Source of the DNA: Candidatus Poribacteria bacterium
GTDB taxonomy: Bacteria > Poribacteria > WGA-4E > WGA-3G
Direction: 5' to 3'
Assembly (NCBI GenBank): GCA_009839745.1
Contig: VXPE01000042.1
Span: forward strand, 51,100-115,099
DNA: 64,000 nt
Of the stretch, positions 29,387 to 39,096 are shown piece by piece. Made by a program: the position numbers and the translations under genes. Numbering within the stretch: the stretch's first letter is position 1; the number at the start of each line of letters is the position of its first letter. The notes below the pieces were generated by a model. It had not been told where the DNA came from and did not search any database. It saw only the letters and a program-made list of their open reading frames with translations.

Positions 29387-30442
29387 ATGAAAGTTCGGAT
29401 CTTATACGCCAGTATTATAGGTATCACTGGCATCTTGACAATATTGATCTTTTTTGATTTCTATAAGCAATGGAAAGCCACTGAAGATTTCCAAATTGAG
29501 AGAGTTCCACTAAGTGTTAGACACCTATTCATTGCTCCTGAACAACTGAAAATCGAAGACTGGCAGGTTGGTGAGTCTGCGGTTTATCACTTGCAAACAA
29601 ACAGAGAACGTCGGGAAATCTCCTTCTCCATCGCGGCACGAGATCGTGAGGATATGAATAGGTTTTGGCTCAAAACCGATGGACTCTTGAAACTCAATAA
29701 AAAAGATATTGAGATTTGGCGGTTGTTGGACCATACGAATCTTCGACCGGGAATTGAACAACGCGGCTTTTATTTTATTGAGAATGCAATCCCGTTTCCG
29801 TTTCCAGCCCTAAAGTTTCCACCAAATCCTATCGTTATTGAAAGATTAGGAAACCAAGCCATGCTAACTTCCTTTGGGACCCTTGACTGTGAACACGTTC
29901 TCGCTTATATTCGTTCATCCAATGGGGAACTTGACCCACTCTTGGAGATGTGGACGCATCCGGCTGCGCGCCCGCTGGGGCTAGTCCGAGCCAGATGGCG
30001 GGATGGATCTATGGATTTAATCGAAGTTCAGAGAGCAGCTGTTCCAGAAATCCCGAACGTCCTTTTATCGGAATTTGACAGAAGCATCCCCTTAAAGGGT
30101 TCCTGTAGCCGGTGCCATACGGACGGAATTGGCGGAAAATCGCTAAAACTGGAGTTCATAGATTGGCTAAGTGGCGAGGAATTAAATCTCACCACTGCGC
30201 TGTTTCATCATCGGCAGGCATCGCTCTTCCAACCGAAGGATCTGATTCATATCCAGCTCACTGATAAATCATGGCGCACGCGGCGACGCGCTCTGGCAAA
30301 ATTCTCATGGGAAAATGGAAGTTTCTGGGTCAAACCGAATAGAAGAAATAAACTCGGAATCTCTTTAGATACAGCCGCCCATCAAGGGAACATCACAGTC
30401 CAAGCGAACGCGGGGCGTTTGGCTCTGGACATAGGACAGTGA
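29387..30442 (+). CDS. Membrane-anchored protein with one CXXCH motif
   Basis: The start ATG 29387 is one base after the previous stop. The 351-residue protein has one N-terminal membrane helix (residues 5-23) and then a soluble, probably periplasmic region. Near residue 240 it has GSCSRCHTDGIGG, a CXXCH motif that could bind one haem c or simply be a redox or metal site. I do not recognise the family. Two ABC-2-type permeases follow at 10 bp and 23 bp spacing, so they are probably one operon. Confidence 0.6.
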   Translation: MKVRILYASIIGITGILTILIFFDFYKQWKATEDFQIERVPLSVRHLFIAPEQLKIEDWQVGESAVYHLQTNRERREISFSIAARDREDMNRFWLKTDGLLKLNKKDIEIWRLLDHTNLRPGIEQRGFYFIENAIPFPFPALKFPPNPIVIERLGNQAMLTSFGTLDCEHVLAYIRSSNGELDPLLEMWTHPAARPLGLVRARWRDGSMDLIEVQRAAVPEIPNVLLSEFDRSIPLKGSCSRCHTDGIGGKSLKLEFIDWLSGEELNLTTALFHHRQASLFQPKDLIHIQLTDKSWRTRRRALAKFSWENGSFWVKPNRRNKLGISLDTAAHQGNITVQANAGRLALDIGQ

Positions 30443-30452
30443 GGTAGACACC

Positions 30453-31955
30453 ATGCTAACGACACTCATCCGCCAAGAACTCCTGAATTATCTGATGACG
30501 TTCCGTTTCGCCGCTGCAGTCTTCATTATGCTATTGCTGGTTGTCACCAATACCAACGTGCTTCTCTATGACTACGAGCAGCGACTCGTAAGCTACAATA
30601 CTGCCGTGAAAACACATCAGCAGCTCTTACGCGCCTCGAAAACCTATTCAGAGGATGCCTTGGTTGTTGACCGACCACCCAACCCTTTAAGTATTTTCAA
30701 CGTCGGTCTGGATAAACGGATCGGGAGCGAAACTTGGATATCTCCGAATTTTGTCCCGACCCTCTGGGATGCACGCACACACGGGGGAGATAATCCGTTT
30801 CTCAATGTTTTCACATCCATAGATCTCGTCTTTATCTTTGAGGTTGTTCTGAGCCTGATCGCACTCATGTTTGCCTACGATGCCATCACAGGGGAACGTG
30901 AGCAGGGGACGTTACGTTTGATCCTGATACATCCACTTCGGCGTGGTCATATCTTGATTGCAAAATACATCAGCGCAATGCTCTGCCTGCTCGTGCCGCT
31001 TTTGCTGTGTCTGCTTTTTTCGCTGATTTTATTAACGACTTCCGCTTCTTTTTCCCTGAGCATGCATGATTTTTTCTGCATCGGCGGGATTGTTTTCTCC
31101 TCACTCACCTATTTGTCTATTTTCTACCTTATCGGCATGCTGGTTTCCGTATCGACGCGTTCCACCAGCATCGCACTCATGCTCTCCATGTTCGTCTGGG
31201 GGTTTTTAGTGATAGTGTATCCAAATATGATTCTTACCGCAATCGAAACGACGCCCCCGGCAGCCACCGCGCACTCCACTTACAATCAAATCAAACAGAT
31301 ATGGGAGGAATTTGACACGGAACGGAAGCAGTTTCTCATCAATGACCCGGTGCCAGGTGAGGATTGGGAATTTGGCATCATCGGGCGAGGCTACAGTTTT
31401 CGGACCGGTGATGACAATCCATCAACATTACAGTATTACACCCAACATGGATTATATTATGAGACGCTTTTAGATGAATCTCAACCCCAAGTACCGCACG
31501 CACAGAGTTATTACCGCTTTGTGGGGCGACGCACACTTGACATCTCGAACAAAACCTGGATCGTACGCAAACCCGCTCTGGAGGCAATCTACATGCAGCC
31601 AGCAATTGTGGAGACATCTTGGTTGAAACTCTCACCCCTTGGGATCTATGATGCGGTGACACAAACTTGGGCAGGTACAGATCTGCTCAGTATCCGAGAT
31701 TTTTTTCAAGATGCTCGACGCTACCGACAGACAGTCCTCGACTACTTCTACGATACCGATGCCTTTGGATCTCGAGAATGGTTCTCGGCAGACAAGGGAG
31801 CGGTGGATTGGAGCCTGCTACCACAGTTCTCTTTTCAAGGCAACGATGTTGCAGTAAATGCAAAACGCGCGCTACCGGATCTGTTTCTGCTGTTAATAAT
31901 TAACGCTGTCCTGTTTACAATAACTTTTCTGGTTTTCCTCAAAATCGAAGTATAA
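30453..31955 (+). CDS. ABC-2 type permease, copy 1
   Basis: The 500-residue protein has a first membrane helix near residues 17-36, then a long outside loop of about 100 residues, five central helices and a last helix at the C-terminus. The motif FAYDAITGEREQGTLRLIL is the mark of ABC-2 permeases of the NosY/GldF type. Such proteins export substrates with an ATPase partner; no ATPase gene is in this cluster. The next gene is a paralog. Confidence 0.8.
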   Translation: MLTTLIRQELLNYLMTFRFAAAVFIMLLLVVTNTNVLLYDYEQRLVSYNTAVKTHQQLLRASKTYSEDALVVDRPPNPLSIFNVGLDKRIGSETWISPNFVPTLWDARTHGGDNPFLNVFTSIDLVFIFEVVLSLIALMFAYDAITGEREQGTLRLILIHPLRRGHILIAKYISAMLCLLVPLLLCLLFSLILLTTSASFSLSMHDFFCIGGIVFSSLTYLSIFYLIGMLVSVSTRSTSIALMLSMFVWGFLVIVYPNMILTAIETTPPAATAHSTYNQIKQIWEEFDTERKQFLINDPVPGEDWEFGIIGRGYSFRTGDDNPSTLQYYTQHGLYYETLLDESQPQVPHAQSYYRFVGRRTLDISNKTWIVRKPALEAIYMQPAIVETSWLKLSPLGIYDAVTQTWAGTDLLSIRDFFQDARRYRQTVLDYFYDTDAFGSREWFSADKGAVDWSLLPQFSFQGNDVAVNAKRALPDLFLLLIINAVLFTITFLVFLKIEV

Positions 31956-31978
31956 ACGATACGAGGTATGAGAAAAAG

Positions 31979-33379
31979 ATGGTATGGCATATTGTAAAAC
32001 GTGAATTCTATGATAACCTCAACAGCCTTCGATTTGCCCTGACAACCGTCTTGTTTTTGGCGTTGATGCTCACCAATGCCCTTGGACATCTCCGGGACCA
32101 TCCAAAGCGGATACAGACCTATCGCAAGGCTGTCACGGAATCTTTGAGCGCATTAACATCGCGGTCGGATCTGTATGAACTGGCACAACAGGGTCCCGGC
32201 AACCTTTACAAAAAACCTACTGCACTCTATTTCTGTGCCGATGGGAGTGAATCCTTCTTTCCCAACGTTGTTGATGCGGGACGTTTCTTTACCTACGCCG
32301 ACGACTTTAAAGGCTTCTGGCAGCTGGCATATCCAGATGCCCCGCTGAATCGAGAGAATGTGCGTCCAGACGTTAACAAAGCGGATTGGGCTTTTATCAT
32401 CGCATATATTTTAAGTCTCATTGCCATCCTTTTTACCTTTGATGCGATTTCCGGTGAGCGCGAGCGAGGGACACTCCGCTTGATGTTGGCAAATTCCATC
32501 CCACGCCATACTGTCCTTATCGGAAAGTTTTTAGGCGCATTTATCAGCATTAGCCTCCTTTTCACGCTTGCTACATTGGTAAACCTTTTGGTAATTTCTA
32601 CATCCGTTGATGTCCATCTCACTGCCGATGCCTGGGGACGTTTAGCGATGATCTTCTGTATTGCTCTCCTTTATACCTCGCTCTTCCTCGCGTTAGGGCT
32701 GCTTGTGTCGGCACTCGCACAACGTAGTACCGTCAGCATTGTGATCCTTCTGTTGACCTGGGTTACCTTGGTCGTTTTTATACCCAAAACCTCTGCCGCA
32801 ATCGCAAGCAAATTTTCAAAACCTATGTCCTCGGATCAATTTTGGGAACAGGGTTCGCAACTTCATGATGAACTCTCGGATGAATACAACAGTCGAATAT
32901 GGGAAGATGAATCCTACAAAACATCGCAGGCAAGGAGTGAATATATCCTCAAGGACGCAGCACAGCAGGAGCAGTGGCGGGAAACCTATTTAACCCAACG
33001 GATTGCACAGATCCAACGCGCTCGCCCGCTAACCCGTATCTCACCCGCCGCGGTACTCCAACACCTTTTGGAAGCTTTCGCGGGGACCGGACTTCAACGG
33101 CATGTCCAATTCGTGGAGAATACGCAGGAGTACGCACAGGAATACCGACAATTCATTGTTGATACTGATAGAGCCGATCCGCAGAGCCTCCATCTCATAG
33201 GAGTTCGGGAAGGGATTTCCAAGAAGCCCGTAAGCCCACGGGCAATACCGAAATTTGAAGATACGCTAAGTTTCAGTAAAGATATCAACACAGCAACAGT
33301 AGATTTGTTATTGTTAGTTCTATATTTCATCGTGCTTCTATCTGGAGCGAATCTCGCATGGGTGCGAGTTGAGGTATAG
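31979..33379 (+). CDS. ABC-2 type permease, copy 2
   Basis: The 466-residue protein has the same plan as the preceding gene: an N-terminal helix (residues 15-33), an outside loop, the motif FTFDAISGERERGTLRLML and a C-terminal helix. It probably pairs with copy 1 to form the membrane part of one exporter. The pair looks like a tandem duplication. The ATP-binding subunit must be elsewhere or missing. Confidence 0.8.
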   Translation: MVWHIVKREFYDNLNSLRFALTTVLFLALMLTNALGHLRDHPKRIQTYRKAVTESLSALTSRSDLYELAQQGPGNLYKKPTALYFCADGSESFFPNVVDAGRFFTYADDFKGFWQLAYPDAPLNRENVRPDVNKADWAFIIAYILSLIAILFTFDAISGERERGTLRLMLANSIPRHTVLIGKFLGAFISISLLFTLATLVNLLVISTSVDVHLTADAWGRLAMIFCIALLYTSLFLALGLLVSALAQRSTVSIVILLLTWVTLVVFIPKTSAAIASKFSKPMSSDQFWEQGSQLHDELSDEYNSRIWEDESYKTSQARSEYILKDAAQQEQWRETYLTQRIAQIQRARPLTRISPAAVLQHLLEAFAGTGLQRHVQFVENTQEYAQEYRQFIVDTDRADPQSLHLIGVREGISKKPVSPRAIPKFEDTLSFSKDINTATVDLLLLVLYFIVLLSGANLAWVRVEV

Positions 33380-33425
33380 TTTCGGATATTTTTGTTGTTC
33401 TACCAAAGTGAAGGAGGATTCATCA

Positions 33426-35210
33426 GTGCGAAAGTTCGTTATAATCAGTGTGTTCCTTTTATTCTTGGTTTTGCTGACGTTTTTACCGCGCCTGTCATCG
33501 CTTTCAGCACACTGGGCAAGCGATGAGTTTTTATGGATGGAACGCTCGCGCGAATTCTTATCCGCGATGAAAACTCAGCAGTTCAGAAAAACATACATCA
33601 CGTATCATCCGGGTGTCACAACCTGCTGGTTGGGCAGTATGGCTATCTGGTACAGATCCCAGCGTGATGGCTTATCCGAAAGTTGGCTTAACCATAACCA
33701 TAGCTTTCTGACCCCAGAGATACTGGCGAGTATCCGGTTTCCAGTAGGTGTCGTGACAGGTATTCTCATACTACTGGCAGGCATCCTCATATACCGTTTG
33801 TTTGGCAGAACCACAGCGTGTCTGGGCACGCTCTTTTTAGCCGTTGAGCCGTTTTTGCTTGCTGAAAGTCGACGGGCACACACAGACGCTTTAACGTCGT
33901 TGTTTCTGTTTTTAGCGTTGCTGTTGTGGCTCTGTTATCTGAAAAATGAAAGGTTCCGGCGGAGCGATCTCGTTCTCTCGGGGATCAGTTTCGGACTTGC
34001 CTGTCTTTCCAAAAGTGTTGCCTGCGCATTTCTGTTATTTCTCCCACTCCTCCTCGGATGGTACATCATATACCGTAATGTGCCCTGGGCGAAAATGGTT
34101 TGCAGTGCGCTATTGTGGATGATGTCCGCACTGATGACGGTGACGGTTGTCTGGCCCTATATGTGGACTACCACCTTCAAACTTTGGAATATACCGGTAT
34201 TCCCGATCCTTTTCATCGGATGCGGTGCAAATTTAGTCTGGTGTAGTAGAAAACTTTCAAGCGATACAGATTCTATGTTAACTCGCGTTGAACTCTTGAT
34301 TTTAGCCTATGGCCTCTTTATGACAGTCGGTGTCTTAGTATCCTCTATACCACATATTATGGATGCGATGCATTGGGCAGTCACTGAAGCGAATGCTGTT
34401 CCGACGTTGTTCTTAGGGGAAATCCGATACAACCCTGGAATTCTCTATTTTCCAGTGATGTGGTTGGTATGGAGCACCCCCTTAACATTCCCGTTAATCG
34501 GTTTTGCGATCTATCGCGTATGGCAACAGCGAAACAGTAGGCAACAAATGTTTTCTGTTGTGGTAGTCCTTGGACTCTTTGTGCTGTTTTACCTCGTCGG
34601 GCTTACTATCGCGTCGAAGAAGATATCTCGGTACATTGTAGTTTTTCTACCAGTTGTGAGTCTTTTGACTACGTTGGGGGCGATCGAAGCGGTAGCGTTG
34701 TTTAAGAAAAAACAGTGGAAACTGATCCTTATAGCTGCTCTCCTTATGCTACAAATCGCACCCATTTTGCGACTCCATCCATATTATCGTACGTATTATT
34801 ACCCGCTTTTATCCGGGAAGTGGATCGCTATGAACACCAGTAGTATCACAGGTGCTGGTTTAAGTTTAGCTGCAGATTATCTAAACTCGCTTCCCAACGC
34901 ATCTCAATTACGAGTAAGGTTGAGTCCGTTTTCTGGGGATATGGTTTCCTATCTCATCAAGGATACCTCACTGCAAGAATCTAACACCAACGCATCCAAT
35001 ACTTTTGATTATGAGGTGGAGTATTTATATGATAGGCAGATTCTCGGACCACCTGTAGATCCACCTCCAAAGAACGCCGACCAAGAGGATGAGTGGCAAC
35101 CCACCGAAGAAGACGCTCGTGAACTTGAACATGTGGTGCGATTAAACGACATCGACTATGTTTGGATTTATCGCCTTTGCGCTAAGGAACACACTGACAA
35201 TGCCCCTTAA
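33426..35210 (+). CDS. GT39/ArnT-like membrane glycosyltransferase
   Basis: From GTG 33426, chosen because AGGAGG sits 8 bp upstream, the protein has 594 residues. After the first membrane helix it reads HWASDEFLWMERSREF and then TYHPGVTTCW, which fits the outer-loop acidic motif of PMT_2/ArnT-type enzymes. Ten or more membrane helices follow. Such enzymes move a sugar from a polyprenyl-phosphate carrier to lipid or protein on the outer face of the inner membrane. The acceptor is not known. The gene follows the ABC permeases by 46 bp. Confidence 0.75.
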   Translation: MRKFVIISVFLLFLVLLTFLPRLSSLSAHWASDEFLWMERSREFLSAMKTQQFRKTYITYHPGVTTCWLGSMAIWYRSQRDGLSESWLNHNHSFLTPEILASIRFPVGVVTGILILLAGILIYRLFGRTTACLGTLFLAVEPFLLAESRRAHTDALTSLFLFLALLLWLCYLKNERFRRSDLVLSGISFGLACLSKSVACAFLLFLPLLLGWYIIYRNVPWAKMVCSALLWMMSALMTVTVVWPYMWTTTFKLWNIPVFPILFIGCGANLVWCSRKLSSDTDSMLTRVELLILAYGLFMTVGVLVSSIPHIMDAMHWAVTEANAVPTLFLGEIRYNPGILYFPVMWLVWSTPLTFPLIGFAIYRVWQQRNSRQQMFSVVVVLGLFVLFYLVGLTIASKKISRYIVVFLPVVSLLTTLGAIEAVALFKKKQWKLILIAALLMLQIAPILRLHPYYRTYYYPLLSGKWIAMNTSSITGAGLSLAADYLNSLPNASQLRVRLSPFSGDMVSYLIKDTSLQESNTNASNTFDYEVEYLYDRQILGPPVDPPPKNADQEDEWQPTEEDARELEHVVRLNDIDYVWIYRLCAKEHTDNAP

Positions 35211-35279
35211 TTCCATTGTTATCACCTTTTACAATTTTTCGCAGAGAACGCCGAGGTGCGGCTTCAGAGGACCCGAAGA

Positions 35280-35923
35280 TGAAAACTTTACGACTCGAAA
35301 GATTTGATGCCAATTCAGACAAGACCGAGGCGATAGGTTGTTTTGAAATCAACGACATCGAGATTGATGCTTTACGACTTGAGGCATTCCTCATGAAAGG
35401 GGTCGATGCTAACGCTGAGATGAGCGTGTTAGACATAGACAAAATCTCAGATTGGCTTGATAAGTCTGATGCTTCATTACTGATCATAGCATCCAGCAGC
35501 ATGGCGACCTTTCTGCTTCGCAAGGAAAAACACGGATATAACAGTAATGATTTTTTTTCGTCAATCCCTAGGACCCCTCATTGCTGTTATACTCCTGTAT
35601 TTTCTCATCAAGCCCTTCGTGCAGACACACACGCATCTAAAAGATGCCACCTTTCACCTACAGTACCACTGGCTGATCGCTTCATTTGGGATGTTGCTTG
35701 TTTACCGGAGTCTGTATATCTCGCCCTTTGCAAGACTCTTGAGTGGGATTACAGGCAAAACTGTCTCTTCTCGCGATGCCTTTACGTTGTTCCATCTCGC
35801 CAACATCACGCGCTACCTCCCCGGACGGATATGGGGGGTTGTGAGGCTCCTCTCGTTAAGTCATCGGTTCGGCTTGAGCAAGACCGCGGTAGGCAGCAGT
35901 TTGACCGGACACGTTGGTATTGA
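35280..35923 (+). CDS. Uncertain acidic reading frame
   Basis: After GAGGACCCGAAG, an ATG opens a frame that starts MKTLRLERFDANSDKTEAIG and stays acidic and plausible for about 90 residues. It then runs into the start of the flippase-like gene and continues there only as an overlapping frame. The real part may be just 35280-35550, with a lost stop or a frameshift. No family is recognised. Confidence 0.25.
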
Positions 35924-36497
35924 AACGGCACTCGGTGGGGTAATTGCGATGTCACTGCTGTTTTCAAAACAGATGCGGGACACCGTAACAGAAATCCTTG
36001 AAAAAGTGTCAGCACACACATTGCTGTTGACACTTGCAGTTATAGGCATGATGGCGGTTTTTGTCTTTTTGATACCCAAACTCACACATTACGCCGGAGC
36101 GTTTGTAAAAACACTCACACTGATACTGAAAAATGCGCTCCTGTGTGTGAGTGTTCTCGTCAACCACATCCTCTTATGGATGTGTCAAGGCATCGCCTTT
36201 TACCTATTCGTCCGAAGCTTCGCTCCTATGCCCTGGATAGATGCAGGTATTCTGACAGCTTGCTTTGCGTTTGCTTGGATTGCCGGGTTTTTGAGTTTTC
36301 TAACCCCCGGAGGTTTAGGGGTTCGAGAGGGGCTGCTGGGGTTGTTACTCGCGAACTATATGCCTACCTCACAGGCAACGTTGGTAGCACTGCTGTGTCG
36401 CCTCTGGATGCTGTCGGCAGAGATACTCTTGGCAGGCACGGCTTTTTTACTTCACAGGAGTTGTTATGAAAGAAAAACTGAAGTTGACAATCTCTGA
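35547..36497 (+). CDS. Lysylphosphatidylglycerol synthase TM-like flippase
   Basis: The 316-residue protein has seven or eight membrane helices and the motifs NITRYLPGRIWG and FLSFLTPGGLGVREGLLG. These are typical of the LPG_synthase_TM family (UPF0104, YbhN/AglD-like). Members are thought to move lipids or lipid-linked sugars. Next to a GT39-type enzyme and permeases, a role in envelope glycolipid transport is likely but not shown. Confidence 0.8.
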   Translation: MIFFRQSLGPLIAVILLYFLIKPFVQTHTHLKDATFHLQYHWLIASFGMLLVYRSLYISPFARLLSGITGKTVSSRDAFTLFHLANITRYLPGRIWGVVRLLSLSHRFGLSKTAVGSSLTGHVGIETALGGVIAMSLLFSKQMRDTVTEILEKVSAHTLLLTLAVIGMMAVFVFLIPKLTHYAGAFVKTLTLILKNALLCVSVLVNHILLWMCQGIAFYLFVRSFAPMPWIDAGILTACFAFAWIAGFLSFLTPGGLGVREGLLGLLLANYMPTSQATLVALLCRLWMLSAEILLAGTAFLLHRSCYERKTEVDNL

Positions 36498-36741
36498 TCG
36501 ACACCGAGTCAATACGGAAAACGTCCGCATCACAGGATACACGCCGGCGGGGGAAGAATACACCTTTCACGTACGCGGCGAGAACGCCTGGTGGTTTGAA
36601 AGCTTCCTCAAAGCAGGCACACAGATCACCCTCTGTCCCGTAGAAACCTACGAAATCTACACAGGCACACAGGAGGACCCGATTCGCATTCCACCCGAAA
36701 AGACCATCCACATCGAAAAGGAGAAAACTGGCAATGAATAA
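36466..36741 (+). CDS. Hypothetical protein of 91 residues
   Basis: It starts at ATG 36466 after a GGAGTTGTT SD and overlaps the flippase gene by 32 bp, so translation may be coupled. The protein starts MKEKLKLTISDRHRVNTENV, contains ENAWWFESFLKAG and ends in a charged tail. It looks like a small beta-rich soluble protein. No family is recognised. Confidence 0.5.
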   Translation: MKEKLKLTISDRHRVNTENVRITGYTPAGEEYTFHVRGENAWWFESFLKAGTQITLCPVETYEIYTGTQEDPIRIPPEKTIHIEKEKTGNE

Positions 36742-36806
36742 ACCCAACAGACGAACCCTCCCACATCACACCGCGGACTGCACTTCTTTTTCATTGGGAA
36801 AACATC

Positions 36807-37300
36807 ATGTCAAAAAACCATCGAAAACATTGGGTGACCATCGCCGTGTGTAGCGGTGTTATCTGTCTCTGCTTGATTTTGCTGACACTCCCGCAGACTC
36901 AACCGATAGCCACCTCCGAGTCGAAGAACACGGTCAACACACCGGGGCGGGAAACAGCATCTGCACCCTAAAAAAGGCAGAGGACGCGGATTCCAGTTTT
37001 CAAGACTCGGACTTCTACCGGACGCTTATAGACAACAACCTGTTCTGTCCGCTCGGTTGGACCTCCAAACGTCCCCGCGAACCTTATCGCTTGCTTGGCA
37101 CGATCCTCCCCACGGATGGTAACACACCCAAACAGGCGATCCTCGAACGCACGGCTGCGAGAAGAACCTATACCGGCTCCCTCGGCGAGACACTCGACAA
37201 AGACACCATTGTAATAGACATCCAACCGAAACAAGTAACACTGGAGAAAGCAAGCGTGCGGCGAACTCTTCACCTCAATACCACATCCTTGCTGAAATGA
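36807..37300 (+). pseudogene. GspC/PilP-like periplasmic protein, frameshifted
   Basis: The first frame from ATG 36807 gives a membrane anchor (WVTIAVCSGVICLCLILLTL) and a linker ending at a TAA (36969-36971). In the -1 frame the sense carries on at once, from CTA AAA AAG, with FYRTLIDNNLFCPLGW, EPYRLLGTILP and IDIQPKQVTLEK. This resembles the homology region of type II secretion GspC and pilus PilP proteins. One extra C in the CCC run at 36966-36968 would join both parts into one gene of about 165 codons. It may be a true mutation or an assembly error. The ECF sigma gene follows by 16 bp. Confidence 0.55.
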
Positions 37301-37316
37301 AAGGAACCCCTAAACT

Positions 37317-37892
37317 TTGTTGACGCTGGACGAAAAACACCTCATCGAACGCACACAAGCCGGCGACCCTGAAGCGTTTACTCCCCTTGTTGGCAGGTAT
37401 CAAGACCGCCTATATCATCACATCAACGGACGCGTTGTAGACTCTGAACTTGCCAAGGACTTGACACAAGAGACATGGCTTCGGGCATTTCGCGCTATCA
37501 GCAGTTTCCGAGGCGATGCCGCTTTCTATTCTTGGCTATATCGGATTGCTGAAAACGTCTGCACCGATCATTCCCGTAGACAAAAGGATGACACCGAACC
37601 GCTGCATCTCATTGACGAAAACCGCATTACCGAGACTGTCCTGTGTCCAAGTCGTGACGTTGAACGCGCAGAACTCCGAGAGCATCTTCAGACAGCCCTA
37701 ACGGCACTCACCCCCATCTGCCGACGCGTCTTTCTGCTCTACTACCACCACGAACTGCCCATCAAAGCCATCGCCGCAGAAATCGGACGTTCCGAAGGCA
37801 CTATCAAGAGCCATCTCCGCAATGCCCGCCTGCAGCTCCAAGAGTTCCTCACGCTCTACCTGAGAAATCAACATGTGCCTTGGCTTGCATGA
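37317..37892 (+). CDS. ECF-type RNA polymerase sigma factor
   Basis: The 191-residue protein has region 2 (AFTPLVGRYQDRLYHHI, then AKDLTQETWLRAFRAISSF and FYSWLYRIAENVCTDHSRR) and region 4 (LTALTPICRRVFLLYYHHEL, then IAAEIGRSEGTIKSHLRNAR). This is the layout of extracytoplasmic-function sigma-70 factors, which direct RNA polymerase to stress or envelope genes. The start is TTG (37317 or 37320). No anti-sigma factor gene is adjacent; the convergent hisC follows. Confidence 0.92.
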   Translation: MLTLDEKHLIERTQAGDPEAFTPLVGRYQDRLYHHINGRVVDSELAKDLTQETWLRAFRAISSFRGDAAFYSWLYRIAENVCTDHSRRQKDDTEPLHLIDENRITETVLCPSRDVERAELREHLQTALTALTPICRRVFLLYYHHELPIKAIAAEIGRSEGTIKSHLRNARLQLQEFLTLYLRNQHVPWLA

Positions 37893-37944
37893 GTGTCTGA
37901 GTTTTACATGTTTCAGGGATATTCGATTTTTGGTGGGTGTTTGA

Positions 37945-39066
37945 TTATTGTGAGCCGACAATTTCTAATGCTTCCAAAAGGACGGATGTCTGTGACGGTT
38001 TACCGACGCTGATCCGGACATGGTCTCGTAAGCGGGGGGTGTTGAAATATCGGATAAGGATGCCCCGTTCAGCCAACGCCGCTTTCAATCCCGCCGCATC
38101 TCTTCCCACAACCCTTGACAGGATGAAATTCGCCTCACTCGGATAAGGTTCCAAGAAATCAAAATTTCGCAATGCGGCATAGAGACGTTCACGCTCCTCT
38201 ACGATTTTCCTAATATTTTCCTGGAGTTGACGGACATCTGACAATGAAGCCATTGCCGCGGCTGACCCTGCGACGTTTACATTGTAGGGCTGCTTGATTT
38301 TTAACAGGTGTGAAATTATCCAGTCGGGAAAAACACCGTAGCCTACCCGTAACCCTGCAAGTCCTGCCCACTTACTGAACGTCCGAAGCACAATCAAGTT
38401 TTCATGTTCCAAAACCCAGTCTGCACGACTGCCTCCAGCGAATTCAATATAGGCTTCATCTAATACAACAATGAGTGGCAACTGAAGAAGTCTCTGAAGA
38501 CAAGCATCCCTCAGAACACTGCCGTCAGGATTGTTTGGGCTGGTGATAAAGAGGATTTTGATGTTGCTGTAGGGGCTGGGTAACCCAGCCCCTACGATCT
38601 TAACAACTTCTTCGGTGTCTAAGGAAAAGTCTGCTTTTCGTTCAACATCAATAATTTTGCCCCCGTTGAGTTCCGTGTCGAAACGATACATTCCAAACGT
38701 TGGCGGACAGTTGATGACCGCGTCTCCAGGGGTGACGAAGAGTCGAACAATAAGATCAATCAGTTCATCTGCACCCTGTCCGGCGATGATATGCGTTGCA
38801 TCAATACCTGTGTACTCGCTCAGGGCTTGACGGAGGGCAGTACTGTCCGGGTCTGGATAGATGTGATAGTCCTTTTCATCGGCAAGGGCGCGATAAACGG
38901 AAGGAGAGGGACCATAGGGGTTCTCGTTCGCATCAAGTTTTATGATATCTTCAGCGGGGATACCAAGGCGTTTACTCAGCACATCGAAAGGAACTATCGG
39001 CGTATAGGGTGCCATATCCGCGATGTTTGGACGGATAAGGTTTTTGTACAATGTTTCAGTTGACAT
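37945..39066 (-). CDS. hisC: Histidinol-phosphate aminotransferase
   Basis: The 373-residue PLP enzyme converts imidazole acetol phosphate to histidinol phosphate in histidine synthesis. It shows KLDANENPYGPSP, GQGADELIDLI, the ITSPNNPDG loop and the PLP Lys232 in FSKWAGLAGLRVGYG. These fit class II HisC proteins. The gene stands alone, away from other his genes. A 27-bp palindrome is inserted in frame near residue 160 (VGAGLPSPY), between a helix and the ITSPNNP strand. The start ATG is at 39064-39066. Confidence 0.92.
   Translation of the reverse strand: MSTETLYKNLIRPNIADMAPYTPIVPFDVLSKRLGIPAEDIIKLDANENPYGPSPSVYRALADEKDYHIYPDPDSTALRQALSEYTGIDATHIIAGQGADELIDLIVRLFVTPGDAVINCPPTFGMYRFDTELNGGKIIDVERKADFSLDTEEVVKIVGAGLPSPYSNIKILFITSPNNPDGSVLRDACLQRLLQLPLIVVLDEAYIEFAGGSRADWVLEHENLIVLRTFSKWAGLAGLRVGYGVFPDWIISHLLKIKQPYNVNVAGSAAAMASLSDVRQLQENIRKIVEERERLYAALRNFDFLEPYPSEANFILSRVVGRDAAGLKAALAERGILIRYFNTPRLRDHVRISVGKPSQTSVLLEALEIVGSQ
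38569..38595. repeat. 27-bp perfect palindrome inside hisC
   Basis: Arms GTAGGGGCTGGGT (38569-38581) and ACCCAGCCCCTAC (38583-38595) pair perfectly around A38582. It keeps the frame and adds nine codons to hisC. Confidence 0.85.
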
Positions 39067-39096
39067 TTTTTGTATCTGTCGGCAGTCAACCGTCAG

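Noticed and set aside
35182..35523. Minus-strand 113-codon frame
   Set aside because: It mirrors the acidic plus-strand frame, lacks an SD and has biased low-complexity residues.
36971..37300. Programmed -1 frameshift at A AAA AAG
   Set aside because: The in-frame TAA comes before the slippery heptamer, so a ribosome in the first frame would stop before it.
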